Shown: piece after piece, positions 32,609 to 40,956 of the stretch
Layout: every line of letters starts with the position of its first letter
How positions within the stretch are numbered: position 1 is the first letter of the stretch
Assembly (NCBI RefSeq): GCF_004011505.1
Contig: NZ_SAUN01000001.1
Coordinates: forward strand, 7,467,501 to 7,531,500
Direction of reading: 5' to 3'
Origin: Nonomuraea polychroma
GTDB lineage: Bacteria > Actinomycetota > Actinomycetes > Streptosporangiales > Streptosporangiaceae
Length of the DNA stretch: 64,000 nucleotides
Made by a program: the position numbers and the translations under genes
Notes under the pieces: model-generated
Seen by the model: the letters and a program-made list of their open reading frames with translations, nothing else
Told to the model about the DNA's origin: nothing
Databases searched by the model: none

Positions 32609-32992
32609 TTGTCCGTGGTGAAGATCAACGTGCTCACCGTTCCCGCCGACATGCGGGAGGAGCTCGAAAAGCGTTTCTCCAACCGGGCCGGGATGGTGGA
32701 GTCGGCCGACGGGTTCGAGTGGTTCGAGCTGCTCAGGCCCGTCGAGGGGACAGAGCAGTACCTCGTCTATACGCGCTGGCGCAGCGAAGAGGACTTCCAG
32801 AAGTGGCAGTCGAGCCAGGCGTTCGCCCGAGGGCACGCACAGGCGGCCGCGTCCGCCGCCCAGGGCCAGGGCCAGCGCCAGGGCCAGCGCCAGGGCCACG
32901 GGCACGGGCACGGGCACGGGCAGGGCCCCGCGGCGACGGGCTCCGAGGTGTGGACCTTCGAAGTCGCCGAGACCGCGGGACCCAAGGAGTAG
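32609..32992 (+). CDS. MhuD-like heme-degrading monooxygenase with His-Gly-rich insertion
   Basis: 127 residues from a TTG start with ribosome site GAGGGG. An ABM-fold protein closely resembling mycobacterial MhuD: the N-terminus MSVVKINVLTVPA has Asn7, Trp66 is in FQKWQ, and His76 is in FARGHAQ, equivalent to the MhuD heme-pocket residues Asn7, Trp66 and His75. It should degrade heme to mycobilin-type products and release iron. Unlike MhuD, residues 85-106 form a low-complexity insertion (GQGQRQGQRQGHGHGHGHGQG) directly after the axial His, encoded by 6-bp-type tandem DNA (32861-32926). Confidence 0.85.
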   Translation: MSVVKINVLTVPADMREELEKRFSNRAGMVESADGFEWFELLRPVEGTEQYLVYTRWRSEEDFQKWQSSQAFARGHAQAAASAAQGQGQRQGQRQGHGHGHGHGQGPAATGSEVWTFEVAETAGPKE

Positions 32993-32996
32993 AGCT

Positions 32997-33605
32997 CTAC
33001 GCGTCCAGCGGGTTGCGCGCGATGCGGTCGAGGATGCCGCCCGCCACGAACCGGCCGGCGAAGCTCTCGGGCTTGCGCGCGCCCTGCTCGGAGATGCACA
33101 CGGCGAACTCCTTGGCGATCGCCAGCCGCGGATGACGCTCCAGCACCTCCCGCCGCACCTCTGCGGGGATCTCCTCGGTACGGCGGCCGGAGATGTCCAT
33201 GCCCGTGGACAGCTCCAGCAGATGCCCCTCGGGGTCCTCCGCCACCGGCACCTCGTCCCACATGTGCCGGACGATCACCTCGGCCGCGCGTGACCTGCGC
33301 TCCGGCGACCACCCGGCCCCGGCGGCGAAGGCCCAGGCCACGTGCCCGCCCGCCTCCTCGTACGGCACCGTATGGCTGTCGAACTCGGCGACCAGTCCGA
33401 TGTCGTGCAGCATGGCCGACACGTAGAGCAGCTCGGCGTCGAACGCGATGCCGTTGACCTGCGCGTACGCGGCCGCCCACAGGTAGGCGCGGATCGAGTG
33501 GTTGAGCAGCGACGGCGAGTGGTAGCGGCCGGCCAGTTCGAGCGCGCCGCGGCAGGCGGGGGTGTCCGGGATCACGAGGTCGTCGAGTTTCACGAACACC
33601 AGCAT
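32997..33605 (-). CDS. HD-domain phosphohydrolase-like protein
   Basis: 202 residues. His36 (NHSIRAYLW), the His67-Asp68 pair (AMLHDIGL) and later His/Asp residues (VIRHMWDE) form the HD metal site. The spacing resembles cyanamide-hydratase-like HD proteins common in fungi and actinomycetes. Start set at the ATG giving MLVFVKLDDLVIP; an ATG twelve codons upstream is possible. It converges with the MhuD-like gene, four bases apart. Confidence 0.82.
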   Translation of the reverse strand: MLVFVKLDDLVIPDTPACRGALELAGRYHSPSLLNHSIRAYLWAAAYAQVNGIAFDAELLYVSAMLHDIGLVAEFDSHTVPYEEAGGHVAWAFAAGAGWSPERRSRAAEVIVRHMWDEVPVAEDPEGHLLELSTGMDISGRRTEEIPAEVRREVLERHPRLAIAKEFAVCISEQGARKPESFAGRFVAGGILDRIARNPLDA

Positions 33606-33745
33606 GCCAGTGGAGCATCGCACGGTTAACGAATCGGGCACTTGACTTGACCACTTGATCGTGATTCGGACAGCATGTTCCGCCGCTCTTATTTGCTCGG
33701 GAGCTCCGCTCCCTTATCCATCTTTTTGTCCCGAAAGGAACTGGC

Positions 33746-35377
33746 GTGCGCCGGCTCGCGATACCTCTTGCCCTCATGCTCGCCCTCGGCGGGCTCGTGA
33801 GCCCCGCTCAAGCCGACAAAGTGGCGCGTACAGCGCAGTGCCAGGGCGACTGGTTACCCGGCACGCCGACGGCCGACGACGTCATGCGGGGCGAGATCTC
33901 ACTGGTGGGCCTGCCCGCCTACAAGCTCGGCAAGAAGATCAACTGGGACGCGAGCCCGTACAAGAACCGCTCGTGGGAGTTCGTCTTCCAGTCGCTGCGC
34001 TGGATGGGCACGCTGGTCGTCGAGTACGAGAACACCGGCGAGCGCAGCTACCTCAACCGCGCCGAGGAGATCGCCAAGGACTGGGTGGCGAACAACAAGT
34101 ACGGCGCCCGCGGCACCCAGCCGTACGTGTGGAAGGACCACCCGGTCTCGCTGCGCACCCAGCCGCTGCTGTGCCTGAGCATGCACGTCAAGGAGAGCTG
34201 GCTGAAGGACAGCCTGGCCGTCCACGCCAGGCTCCTGTCGGACTCGCGCCTGTACAAGAAGGGCCACAACCACGGCATCGACCAGGACATCGCGCTCATG
34301 GGCATCGGCTGCAGGTACGGCCGCAAGGATTGGGCGGACCTCGCCTCCAGGCGCCTCACGGGCACGGTGGCGATCGACGTGGACGCCCAGGGCGCGCTGA
34401 TGGAGCAGGCGCCGCGGTACGCGGTCTACGTCTACAGCCGGCTGCAGTTCGCGATGACCACGATGAGGTCCTGCGACCGCAAGGTGCCGGGCACGATCGC
34501 CTCGCGGGCCGAGGCGCTGAAGGATTTCATCGCCCACGCGACGATGCCGAACGGCTACATGGTGCCCCTCGGGGACGGGAGCGCCGAGACTGAGCCCAAG
34601 ATGGAGACCGGCACGCCGAAGCAGAAGGTCAAGGCCTACCGGGCGGGCTACGTGTTCGGCCGGACCGCCTGGGGCAAGTCCGACTCGGCGTACTACTCGA
34701 TCAGATACGGCCCTGGCATGAAGTTCCACGGGCATGAGGATCACCTGGGCGTCACGTACTACGCGCAGGGCCGCGACATCCTCGTCGACGGCGGCTTCCA
34801 CTCCTATGAGAAGAGCTCCTACCGCTACTGGACGATGTCCCCGGAGGCGCACAACGTCCCGACGGTGGTCGGGGCACGGTTCAGGCCGCGCACGTCCTCC
34901 CAGCTCACGGAGGCGAAGTACGGCTCGGACCGGCAGTCGTTCCGGCTGACCGACAAGGCGTACGGCGTGAGCCGGACCCGGTCCGTGCTGGTGAACCACG
35001 GCGAGGACGTGATGGCCGTGCTGGACACGGCCTCGGGCGGCAAGAAGATCAGGAACGTGTGGCGGTTCGCCCCCTCGCTCAAGGTCGTCTCCAACGACGG
35101 CGGCAAGGTGGTGCTGGAGGACGGCAAGTTCAAGGTCACGCTGGTGCAGTTCTCCGCCTCGTGCGACCGGGTCGGCGGGCAGAAGGTGGAGCGCGGCGGG
35201 AAGCTCGGCTGGGTGTCGCCGACGTACCTGTCGAAGAAGCCGACCAACGTGGTCGTGTCACCGGCGGCGAAGTCGCTGCTGACCGTGATCGTGCCGGGCG
35301 CGGAGTCGCCGAAGGTGTCGTGCTCGAGCGGGAAGGTCACGGTCGACGGCGTCTCGTTCCCGGCCGGCCTGTTCTGA
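33746..35377 (+). CDS. secreted heparinase II/III-like (polysaccharide lyase) protein
   Basis: 543 residues from a GTG with AAAGGA ribosome site. Signal peptide MRRLAIPLALMLALGGLVSPAQA. An alpha-helical toroid part (about 80-270, with GHNHGIDQDIAL and HP-V-S-L-R motifs) is followed by the beta-sandwich part (GMKFHGHEDHLGVTYYAQG, G-G-F-H-S-Y) of heparinase II/III family lyases. Probably acts outside the cell on an acidic polysaccharide. The stop codon lies in the first unit of a triple 14-bp repeat. Confidence 0.87.
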   Translation: MRRLAIPLALMLALGGLVSPAQADKVARTAQCQGDWLPGTPTADDVMRGEISLVGLPAYKLGKKINWDASPYKNRSWEFVFQSLRWMGTLVVEYENTGERSYLNRAEEIAKDWVANNKYGARGTQPYVWKDHPVSLRTQPLLCLSMHVKESWLKDSLAVHARLLSDSRLYKKGHNHGIDQDIALMGIGCRYGRKDWADLASRRLTGTVAIDVDAQGALMEQAPRYAVYVYSRLQFAMTTMRSCDRKVPGTIASRAEALKDFIAHATMPNGYMVPLGDGSAETEPKMETGTPKQKVKAYRAGYVFGRTAWGKSDSAYYSIRYGPGMKFHGHEDHLGVTYYAQGRDILVDGGFHSYEKSSYRYWTMSPEAHNVPTVVGARFRPRTSSQLTEAKYGSDRQSFRLTDKAYGVSRTRSVLVNHGEDVMAVLDTASGGKKIRNVWRFAPSLKVVSNDGGKVVLEDGKFKVTLVQFSASCDRVGGQKVERGGKLGWVSPTYLSKKPTNVVVSPAAKSLLTVIVPGAESPKVSCSSGKVTVDGVSFPAGLF

Positions 35378-35404
35378 CCGGCCTGTTCTGACCGGCCTGT
35401 TCTA
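35364..35404 (+). repeat. three tandem 14-bp units across the lyase stop codon
   Basis: CCGGCCTGTTCTGA at 35364-35377 (with the TGA stop), 35378-35391, and a 13-bp third unit ending in TAG (35392-35404). The two extra copies lie in the 3' untranslated region. Confidence 0.95.
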
Positions 35405-35429
35405 GAGGCGGCCGCGTGCCGGCCGCCTC
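35405..35429. terminator. hairpin between convergent lyase and cimA genes
   Basis: Stem GAGGCGGCC (35405-35413) / GGCCGCCTC (35421-35429), no T-run. Placed between two stops, so it may serve both strands. Confidence 0.55.
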
Positions 35430-35441
35430 GACGACCGATTG

Positions 35442-37016
35442 TCAGCAGTCGCGGCCGGCGCGCAGCAGGCCGTAGGTGACCGCCTGCTCCAGTGCCTGCC
35501 AGGAGGCGTCGATGATGTTCTCCGCGACGCCGACGGTGGCCCATTCGCCGGTGTCGTCGCTGGAGGTGATCAGGACGCGGGTGATGGCGTCGGTGCCGTG
35601 CGTGTCCTCCAGTATGCGGACCTTGAAATCGACCAGCTCCAGCTTGGCCAGCTCGGGGTAGAGCTGCTCCAGCGCCAGCCGCACGGCCTTGTCCAGAGCA
35701 TTGACGGGGCCGTTGCCCTCGCCGGTGGCCACGATGCGCTCGCCCTTGGCGTGCACCTTGACGGTGGCCTCGCTGACGAGCTCGCCGCCCTTCGTCCGCT
35801 CGACGATGACCCGCCAGGACTCCACCTCGAAGTGCCGCTTGCGCTCCCCGGCCACGGTGTCACGCAGCAGCAGCTCGAAGGAGGCGTCCGCGGCCTCGAA
35901 CGTGAAGCCCTTGGACTCCAGGTCCTTGACCCGCTCGACCAGCGTCTTGGTGTGCTCGGGCGTCAGCTCGTAGCCCATCTCGCGGCCCTTGAGCTCGACC
36001 GAGGCGCGGCCCGCCATGTCGGAGACCAGCATGCGCATGTCGTTGCCGACGGCGGCCGGGTCGATGTGCTGGTAGAGGTTGGGGTCGACCTTGATCGCGC
36101 TGGCGTGCAGCCCGGCCTTGTGGGCGAAGGCGGACATGCCGACGTAGGGCGCGTGGGAGTTTGGGGTGACGTTGGTGACCTCGGTGATGGCGTGCGCGAT
36201 GCGCGTCATGTCGGCGAGCGCGGCCTGCGGCACCAGGTCGAAGCCCCGCTTGAGCTGGAGGTTGGCGACGACGGTGAAGAGGTTGGCGTTGCCGGAGCGC
36301 TCGCCGTAGCCGTTGGCGCAGCCCTGCACGTGGGTGGCGCCCGCCTTGACGGCGGCCAGCGTGTTGGCGACCGCGCAGCCGGTGTCGTCGTGGCAGTGGA
36401 TGCCGACGCGGGCGCCGGCCTGGACGGCCTCGTGGACGATGTCGGCCAGCTCGTCGGGGAGCATGCCACCGTTGGTGTCGCACAGGGCGATGACGTCGGC
36501 CCCGGCCTCGGCGGCGGTCCTGAGGACCTCCAGCGCGTAGGCTGGATTGGACTTGTAGCCGTCGAAGAAGTGCTCGGCGTCGAGGAAGACCCGCTGTCCC
36601 TCCGCACGGAGGTGGGAGACCGTGTCGCGGATCATCGCGAGGTTCTCCTGGAGAGTCGTGCGGAGGGCCAGCTCCACGTGCCGGTCGTGGCTCTTGGCGA
36701 CAAGGGTCACGACCGGCGCGCCGGATTCGCGCAAAGCGGCTACCAAAGGGTCGTCGGCTGCCTTCACACCGGCCCGGCGGGTCGCACCGAACGCGGCGAG
36801 TTGCGCGTGCTTCAGGTCCAGCTCTGTTTGAGCGCGCCTGAAGAACTCTGTGTCCTTGGGGTTGGCGCCGGGCCAGCCCCCCTCGATGAAGCCGACGCCC
36901 AGCCCGTCCAGGTGACGCGCGACGGCGAGCTTGTCGGCGACGGTCAGGTTGAGCCCTTCCTGCTGTGCGCCGTCTCGCAGGGTCGTGTCGTATACGTGGA
37001 AGCGGTCGTCGGCCAT
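35442..37016 (-). CDS. cimA: (R)-citramalate synthase
   Basis: 524 residues. Pyruvate-type HMGL catalytic domain beginning with YDTTLRDGAQQEGLNLT, metal His motif GIHCHDDTGCA and catalytic C-terminal regions. The last about 130 residues form the LeuA-type allosteric dimer domain (FKVRILEDTHGTDAITRV). CimA condenses acetyl-CoA with pyruvate to citramalate, a threonine-independent route to isoleucine. The leader carries a transcription attenuator with Leu and Ile codons (see separate entries). Confidence 0.93.
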   Translation of the reverse strand: MADDRFHVYDTTLRDGAQQEGLNLTVADKLAVARHLDGLGVGFIEGGWPGANPKDTEFFRRAQTELDLKHAQLAAFGATRRAGVKAADDPLVAALRESGAPVVTLVAKSHDRHVELALRTTLQENLAMIRDTVSHLRAEGQRVFLDAEHFFDGYKSNPAYALEVLRTAAEAGADVIALCDTNGGMLPDELADIVHEAVQAGARVGIHCHDDTGCAVANTLAAVKAGATHVQGCANGYGERSGNANLFTVVANLQLKRGFDLVPQAALADMTRIAHAITEVTNVTPNSHAPYVGMSAFAHKAGLHASAIKVDPNLYQHIDPAAVGNDMRMLVSDMAGRASVELKGREMGYELTPEHTKTLVERVKDLESKGFTFEAADASFELLLRDTVAGERKRHFEVESWRVIVERTKGGELVSEATVKVHAKGERIVATGEGNGPVNALDKAVRLALEQLYPELAKLELVDFKVRILEDTHGTDAITRVLITSSDDTGEWATVGVAENIIDASWQALEQAVTYGLLRAGRDC

Positions 37017-37033
37017 GAGCCTCTCTTTTCCGT

Positions 37034-37104
37034 GAAAACAAAAAGACCCCTCACGGACGTGAGAGGTCTGCGCGCTGGCGGTGTCCCTATGTCAGCCAGC
37101 GCGC
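37034..37104 (-). promoter_or_regulatory. cimA transcription attenuator
   Basis: In the leftward direction a 10-bp hairpin (37095-37104/37070-37079, GCGCGCTGGC and its complement) overlaps the leader peptide's last codons. It is followed by a terminator stem AGACCTCTCAC (37069-37059) / GTGAGGGGTCT (37054-37044) and TTTTTGTTTT (37043-37034). The terminator ends 18 bases before the cimA ATG. This is the arrangement of ribosome-mediated attenuation. Confidence 0.85.
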
Positions 37105-37133
37105 CTGCCGATAATGAGCAGACCGTAGAACAT
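37092..37133 (-). CDS. cimA leader peptide
   Basis: Thirteen codons, M-F-Y-G-L-L-I-I-G-R-R-A-G, then TGA. A GGTGAG ribosome site lies about six bases before the ATG. The consecutive Leu-Leu-Ile-Ile codons are the expected sensors for branched-chain aminoacyl-tRNA supply. When these are scarce, the stalled ribosome should favour read-through into cimA. Too short for gene finders. Confidence 0.8.
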   Translation of the reverse strand: MFYGLLIIGRRAG

Positions 37134-37201
37134 GGTGCTCACCAGTCTGCCATAGGGATTCACCATTCAGCACACCGGTCTCACCCTCTGGGATTTCCGT
37201 G

Positions 37202-37837
37202 TCACACCACGACTCCTGTGCCCCCGGTGATGGCCCGTTCGAGCGCGGCGGCGTCGAACGCCTCGTTGCCGAGCAGCTGCCCGTCCAGGACCAGGGTCGG
37301 CGTGCCTTCCAGCTGGATCTTGGCGCTCTGCTCCAGGTGGGCCTTCGCGTACGACTGCGACGTCACGCAGTCGTCGACCTCCGCCCCCGCCTTCCTGGCC
37401 GCCTTGACCAGCTCCTCGACGGTGAACCCGGACGCCACGCCGTGCGGCGCGGGCTGGATGGCGTACAGCTCGTCGCGGAAGGCCAGCCAGTTCGCCTCGG
37501 GAACGCACCGGGCGGCCGCGGCGGCGCGGATGGAGTTGGAACGCATGGGCTCGTCCTGGAAGATCGTCACCGGGTGGAAGACGACCTTGACCTTGCCCTC
37601 GCGGGCCAGCCGCTGGATCGTGGAGTCGACCTTGGCATGCATGTCCTTGCAGACCGGGCAGTCGTAGTCCTCGAAGACGTCCAGCACGGGGGCGTCGCTC
37701 GACAGGTCCGCCAGCACCATCGAGCCGTCCGCCTGCCGGCTCAGCTGTACCCCATTGGATGATTTGCCCGGCTGGGCGAACCACAACGCGGACAGAACCA
37801 CGCACGCAACCACAACGGCCGCAAACCGCTTCATCAC
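37202..37837 (-). CDS. membrane-anchored DsbA-like thioredoxin-fold protein
   Basis: 211 residues. An N-terminal signal/anchor (about 4-21) is followed by a thioredoxin fold with the redox motif C60-P-V-C63 in EDYDCPVCKDMHAKV. The cis-Pro region is EGTPTLVLDG near residue 177. It belongs to the DsbA/BdbD-type family that forms or rearranges disulfides outside the membrane. It lies upstream of cimA in the same direction, about 70 bases before the leader peptide. Confidence 0.9.
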   Translation of the reverse strand: MMKRFAAVVVACVVLSALWFAQPGKSSNGVQLSRQADGSMVLADLSSDAPVLDVFEDYDCPVCKDMHAKVDSTIQRLAREGKVKVVFHPVTIFQDEPMRSNSIRAAAAARCVPEANWLAFRDELYAIQPAPHGVASGFTVEELVKAARKAGAEVDDCVTSQSYAKAHLEQSAKIQLEGTPTLVLDGQLLGNEAFDAAALERAITGGTGVVV

Positions 37838-37860
37838 TTGCGAGACCCTATCGTGGCCCT

Positions 37861-38505
37861 ATGAAGGCAGACCTCATCACTCCCGCCGTCGCGCAGTACG
37901 TCCTTGAGCACTCCACCCGGCCCGACTCTCTGCTGGAGGAACTGGCCAAGGAGACCATGGAGGCCGCGGGCGACTTCGCGGGCATGCAGATCTCCCCCGA
38001 CCAGGGCCTCTTCCTCACGATGATCACCCAGCTGATGTCGCCGGACGTGGCCGTGGAGGTGGGGACGTTCACCGGCTATTCGTCCCTGTGCATCGCCCGT
38101 GGGCTGTCGGGCGGCCGGCTGCACTGCTTCGACGTGAGCGAGAAGTGGACCTCGATCGCGCGCCGCTACTGGGCGGAGGGCGGCGTGGCCGACCGGGTGA
38201 CGCTCACGCTGGGACCGGCCATGGAGACGCTGGCCGCCTTCGACCAGACCATCGACCTGGCCTTCCTGGACGCCGACAAGGGCAACTACCCCGGCTACTA
38301 CGAGTTGCTGATCGACCGTATGCGGCCCGGCGGGCTGCTGATCGCGGACAACACGCTGCGCCGCGGACACGTGGCCGATCCCGCCCACGACGAGGTCACG
38401 ACCGTGGAGATCCGGGAGTTCAACGACCTGGTGATCGAGGACCCCCGGGTCACCGTGCTCATGCTGCCGGTCGCGGACGGGATGACGCTGATCAGGAAGA
38501 AGTGA
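37861..38505 (+). CDS. SAM-dependent O-methyltransferase (CCoAOMT family)
   Basis: 214 residues. Class I fold with AVEVGTFTGYSSLCIARGL as the SAM motif and AFLDADKGNYPGYYELL, where Asp residues bind the catalytic divalent metal, as in caffeoyl-CoA/catechol O-methyltransferases. The following IADNTLRRG segment supplies another metal ligand. The small-molecule acceptor is unknown. Divergent from the DsbA-like gene by 23 bp. Confidence 0.92.
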   Translation: MKADLITPAVAQYVLEHSTRPDSLLEELAKETMEAAGDFAGMQISPDQGLFLTMITQLMSPDVAVEVGTFTGYSSLCIARGLSGGRLHCFDVSEKWTSIARRYWAEGGVADRVTLTLGPAMETLAAFDQTIDLAFLDADKGNYPGYYELLIDRMRPGGLLIADNTLRRGHVADPAHDEVTTVEIREFNDLVIEDPRVTVLMLPVADGMTLIRKK

Positions 38506-38509
38506 CGGA

Positions 38510-39607
38510 CTAGGCGATCTTGTGGATCCAGTTGTGGGCGTCGGGGCGGGCGCCGTACTGGATGCCGACCAGTTCCTCGCGCACCCGCATCGTCACCGGG
38601 CCGGGGGTGCCGTCGGCGATGGTCCAGGCGCGGTCGGCGCCCTTCACCGATCCCACCGGGGTCACCACAGCCGCCGTCCCGCAGGCGAAGACCTCCGTCA
38701 GCTCGCCAGACTCGCAGCCGGACTGCCATTCGTCGACCGAGATGAGCCGCTCCTCGGTCTCCAGGCCGAGGTCACCGGCCAGCTCCAGGATGGACTCCCG
38801 GGTGATGCCGGGCAGCAGGGTGCCGGTCAGCGCGGGGGTGACGAGCTTGTTGCCGAAGACGAAGAACAGGTTCATGCCCCCCATCTCCTCGACGTACTGG
38901 TGCGCGCCCGAGTCCAGCCACACCACTTGGTCGCAGCCCTGCTCGACCGCCTGCCGCTGCGCGACGAACGCCGCCGCGTAGTTGCCGCCGCACTTGGCGA
39001 AGCCGGTGCCGCCGGGGGCGGCGCGGGTGTATTCGGTGGACAGCCAAACCGAGACGGGCTTGATGCCGCCCGTGAAGTACGAGGCCGCCGGCGAGGCGAT
39101 CGCCATGTACTTGTACGTCTTCGACGGATAGTTGACCCCGAGCCCGGCCTGCGTGGCGATCATGAAGGGCCGCAGGTAGAGGCTGTGCCCCTCGGTGGTG
39201 GGCACCCACTCCCTGTCGGTCTCGACGAGCAGCTCGAGCGACTCGACGAACGTCTCCTCGGGCAGCTCCGGCATGGCCATGCGGGCGGCCGAGCGGTTGA
39301 ACCTGGCGGCGTTCGCGTACGGGCGGAACATCACGATCGAGCCCGTGACCTGGCGATAGGCCTTCAGCCCCTCGAACAGCTCCTGCGCGTAGTGGAAGAC
39401 CGAGGTGGCGGGGTCGAGAGAGAGCGGTCCGTACGGCATGAGCCTGGCATCGTGCCACCCCTGGCCCTCGGTGTAGTCGATCGAGATCATGTGGTCCGTG
39501 AAGACCTGACCGAAACCGGGGTTCGCCAGTACCTGCTCGCGCTCCGCCGCGGTGCGAGCGTGGTCGGATAGCTGCACGTCGAAGCTGAGCTTCTGAGCGA
39601 TGGTCAT
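38510..39607 (-). CDS. ilvE: branched-chain amino acid aminotransferase
   Basis: 365 residues, PLP fold type IV. The PLP lysine is in GGTGFAKCGGNYAAAF, and the signature EEMGGMNLFFVFGNKLVTPALTG follows. Final transamination of Leu, Ile and Val synthesis. ATG at 39607 (MTIAQKLSFDVQLSDHART); longer upstream frames are not conserved. It lies downstream of leuB but separated from it by a terminator, so it probably has its own promoter in 39608-39773. Confidence 0.96.
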   Translation of the reverse strand: MTIAQKLSFDVQLSDHARTAAEREQVLANPGFGQVFTDHMISIDYTEGQGWHDARLMPYGPLSLDPATSVFHYAQELFEGLKAYRQVTGSIVMFRPYANAARFNRSAARMAMPELPEETFVESLELLVETDREWVPTTEGHSLYLRPFMIATQAGLGVNYPSKTYKYMAIASPAASYFTGGIKPVSVWLSTEYTRAAPGGTGFAKCGGNYAAAFVAQRQAVEQGCDQVVWLDSGAHQYVEEMGGMNLFFVFGNKLVTPALTGTLLPGITRESILELAGDLGLETEERLISVDEWQSGCESGELTEVFACGTAAVVTPVGSVKGADRAWTIADGTPGPVTMRVREELVGIQYGARPDAHNWIHKIA

Positions 39608-39773
39608 GACGTCGGTCCTTCTCTCTGCGATTCTGCGAAATCTACCGAATCCTGCGGACCTGCGGATCCGCGAGGGTGGTGGCAGCACTGCCCGCAGGCA
39701 GTCCGTACTTCCTATTGTCTCGCTATATGGGATGGCAAGCGGCTGATGGGGTGTTTCATCCCACTTGGACATG

Positions 39774-39811
39774 AAAAAGCGCCTGGCAGCCCTTCTCGGA
39801 CCGCCAGGCGC
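39774..39811 (-). terminator. leuB intrinsic terminator
   Basis: Stem GCGCCTGGC/GCCAGGCGC (39779-39787 and 39803-39811), followed leftward by TTTTT (39774-39778), 17 bases after the leuB stop. Confidence 0.9.
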
Positions 39812-39828
39812 GTTCGAACTAGGCGGCC

Positions 39829-40875
39829 CTAGCCGGATACTCGCGCGGTGATGTCGTCACCGATCTCCTGGGTGGTGCGGCCCGCCCAGCCGGCCAGGCG
39901 CTCCACGATGTCGTCGGCGACCGCCTGCTCGACCTTCGCCGCCTGCTCGTGCAGGCCGAGGTGGTCGAGGAGCATGGCGACCGACAGGATGGTCGCGGTC
40001 GGGTCGGCCTTGCCCTGCCCGGCGATGTCGGGCGCGCTGCCGTGCACCGGCTCGAACATGCTGGGCGTGGTGCGCTCAGGGTTGATGTTGCCGCTCGCGG
40101 CCAGGCCGATGCCGCCGGCGATGGCCGCGCCGAGGTCGGTGATGATGTCGCCGAACAGGTTGTCGGTGACGACCACGTCGAACCGCTCCGGCTGGGTCAC
40201 GAAGAACATCGAGGCCGCGTCGATGTGGCAGTAGTCGGTCGTGACCTCGGGGTATTCCTCCGCCAGCCGGTTGACCGTGCGCTGCCACAGGTCGCCCGCG
40301 TAGGTGAGGACGTTGGTCTTGTGAACGAGCGTGAGCTTCTTGCGCGGCCGCGTCTTGGCCTTCTCGAACGCGTAACGCACCACGCGCTCGACGCCGTAGG
40401 CGGTGTTGAGCGACTCCTGGGTGGCGATCTCGTGGGGCGTGCCGCGCCGCATGGTGCCGCCGGTGCCCGCGTAGAGGCCTTCGGTGCCCTCGCGGACGAC
40501 GATCATGTCGATGTCCTCGGCCGGCGTGTCGGCCAGCGGGGTCGCGACGCCGGGGAACAGCTTGACCGGCCGCAGGTTGACGTAGTGGTCGAACTCGAAC
40601 CGGAGGCGGAGCAGCAGGTCGCGCTCGAGAATGCCGGGCGGCACGCTGGGGTCGCCGATGGCGCCGAGCAGGATCGCGTCGTAGCCGCGCAGCTCCTCGA
40701 GCACCGAGTCCGGCAGCGTCTCACCGGTGCGGTGGTAGCGTGCTGCCCCCAGGTCGTAGTGGGTTTGCTCGATCTTCGTGCCGACGGCCTCCAGGACCTT
40801 GAGTCCTTCGGCCACGACCTCGATGCCGATGCCATCCCCGGGGATGACGGCCAAGCGGATGTTACGCGACTCCAT
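39829..40875 (-). CDS. leuB: 3-isopropylmalate dehydrogenase
   Basis: Oxidative decarboxylation step of leucine synthesis. 348 residues, MESRNIRLAVIPGDGIGIEVV, with VTDNLFGDIITDLGAAIAGG (metal-binding Asp residues) and the EPVHGSAPDIAGQGKADP signature. The ATG at 40875 is preferred over an upstream start at 40923. Single-gene unit bounded by its terminator. Confidence 0.96.
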   Translation of the reverse strand: MESRNIRLAVIPGDGIGIEVVAEGLKVLEAVGTKIEQTHYDLGAARYHRTGETLPDSVLEELRGYDAILLGAIGDPSVPPGILERDLLLRLRFEFDHYVNLRPVKLFPGVATPLADTPAEDIDMIVVREGTEGLYAGTGGTMRRGTPHEIATQESLNTAYGVERVVRYAFEKAKTRPRKKLTLVHKTNVLTYAGDLWQRTVNRLAEEYPEVTTDYCHIDAASMFFVTQPERFDVVVTDNLFGDIITDLGAAIAGGIGLAASGNINPERTTPSMFEPVHGSAPDIAGQGKADPTATILSVAMLLDHLGLHEQAAKVEQAVADDIVERLAGWAGRTTQEIGDDITARVSG

Positions 40876-40956
40876 GGGCGGTACCTTACCGGCTCGTCTC
40901 GACTGACGAACACATGATCTCATGATTTGGACAAACTGTGGCGTACCGTGAGATGC

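Noticed and set aside
32861..32926. The His-Gly repeat as a frameshift artefact
   Set aside because: The frame is continuous on both sides and the C-terminal strand (EVWTFEV) aligns with MhuD, so the insertion is in frame.
39608..39773. Leader-peptide attenuator upstream of ilvE
   Set aside because: A 15-codon frame (MKHPISRLPSHIARQ) exists, but it lacks a run of Leu/Ile/Val codons and no terminator with a T-tract follows it.
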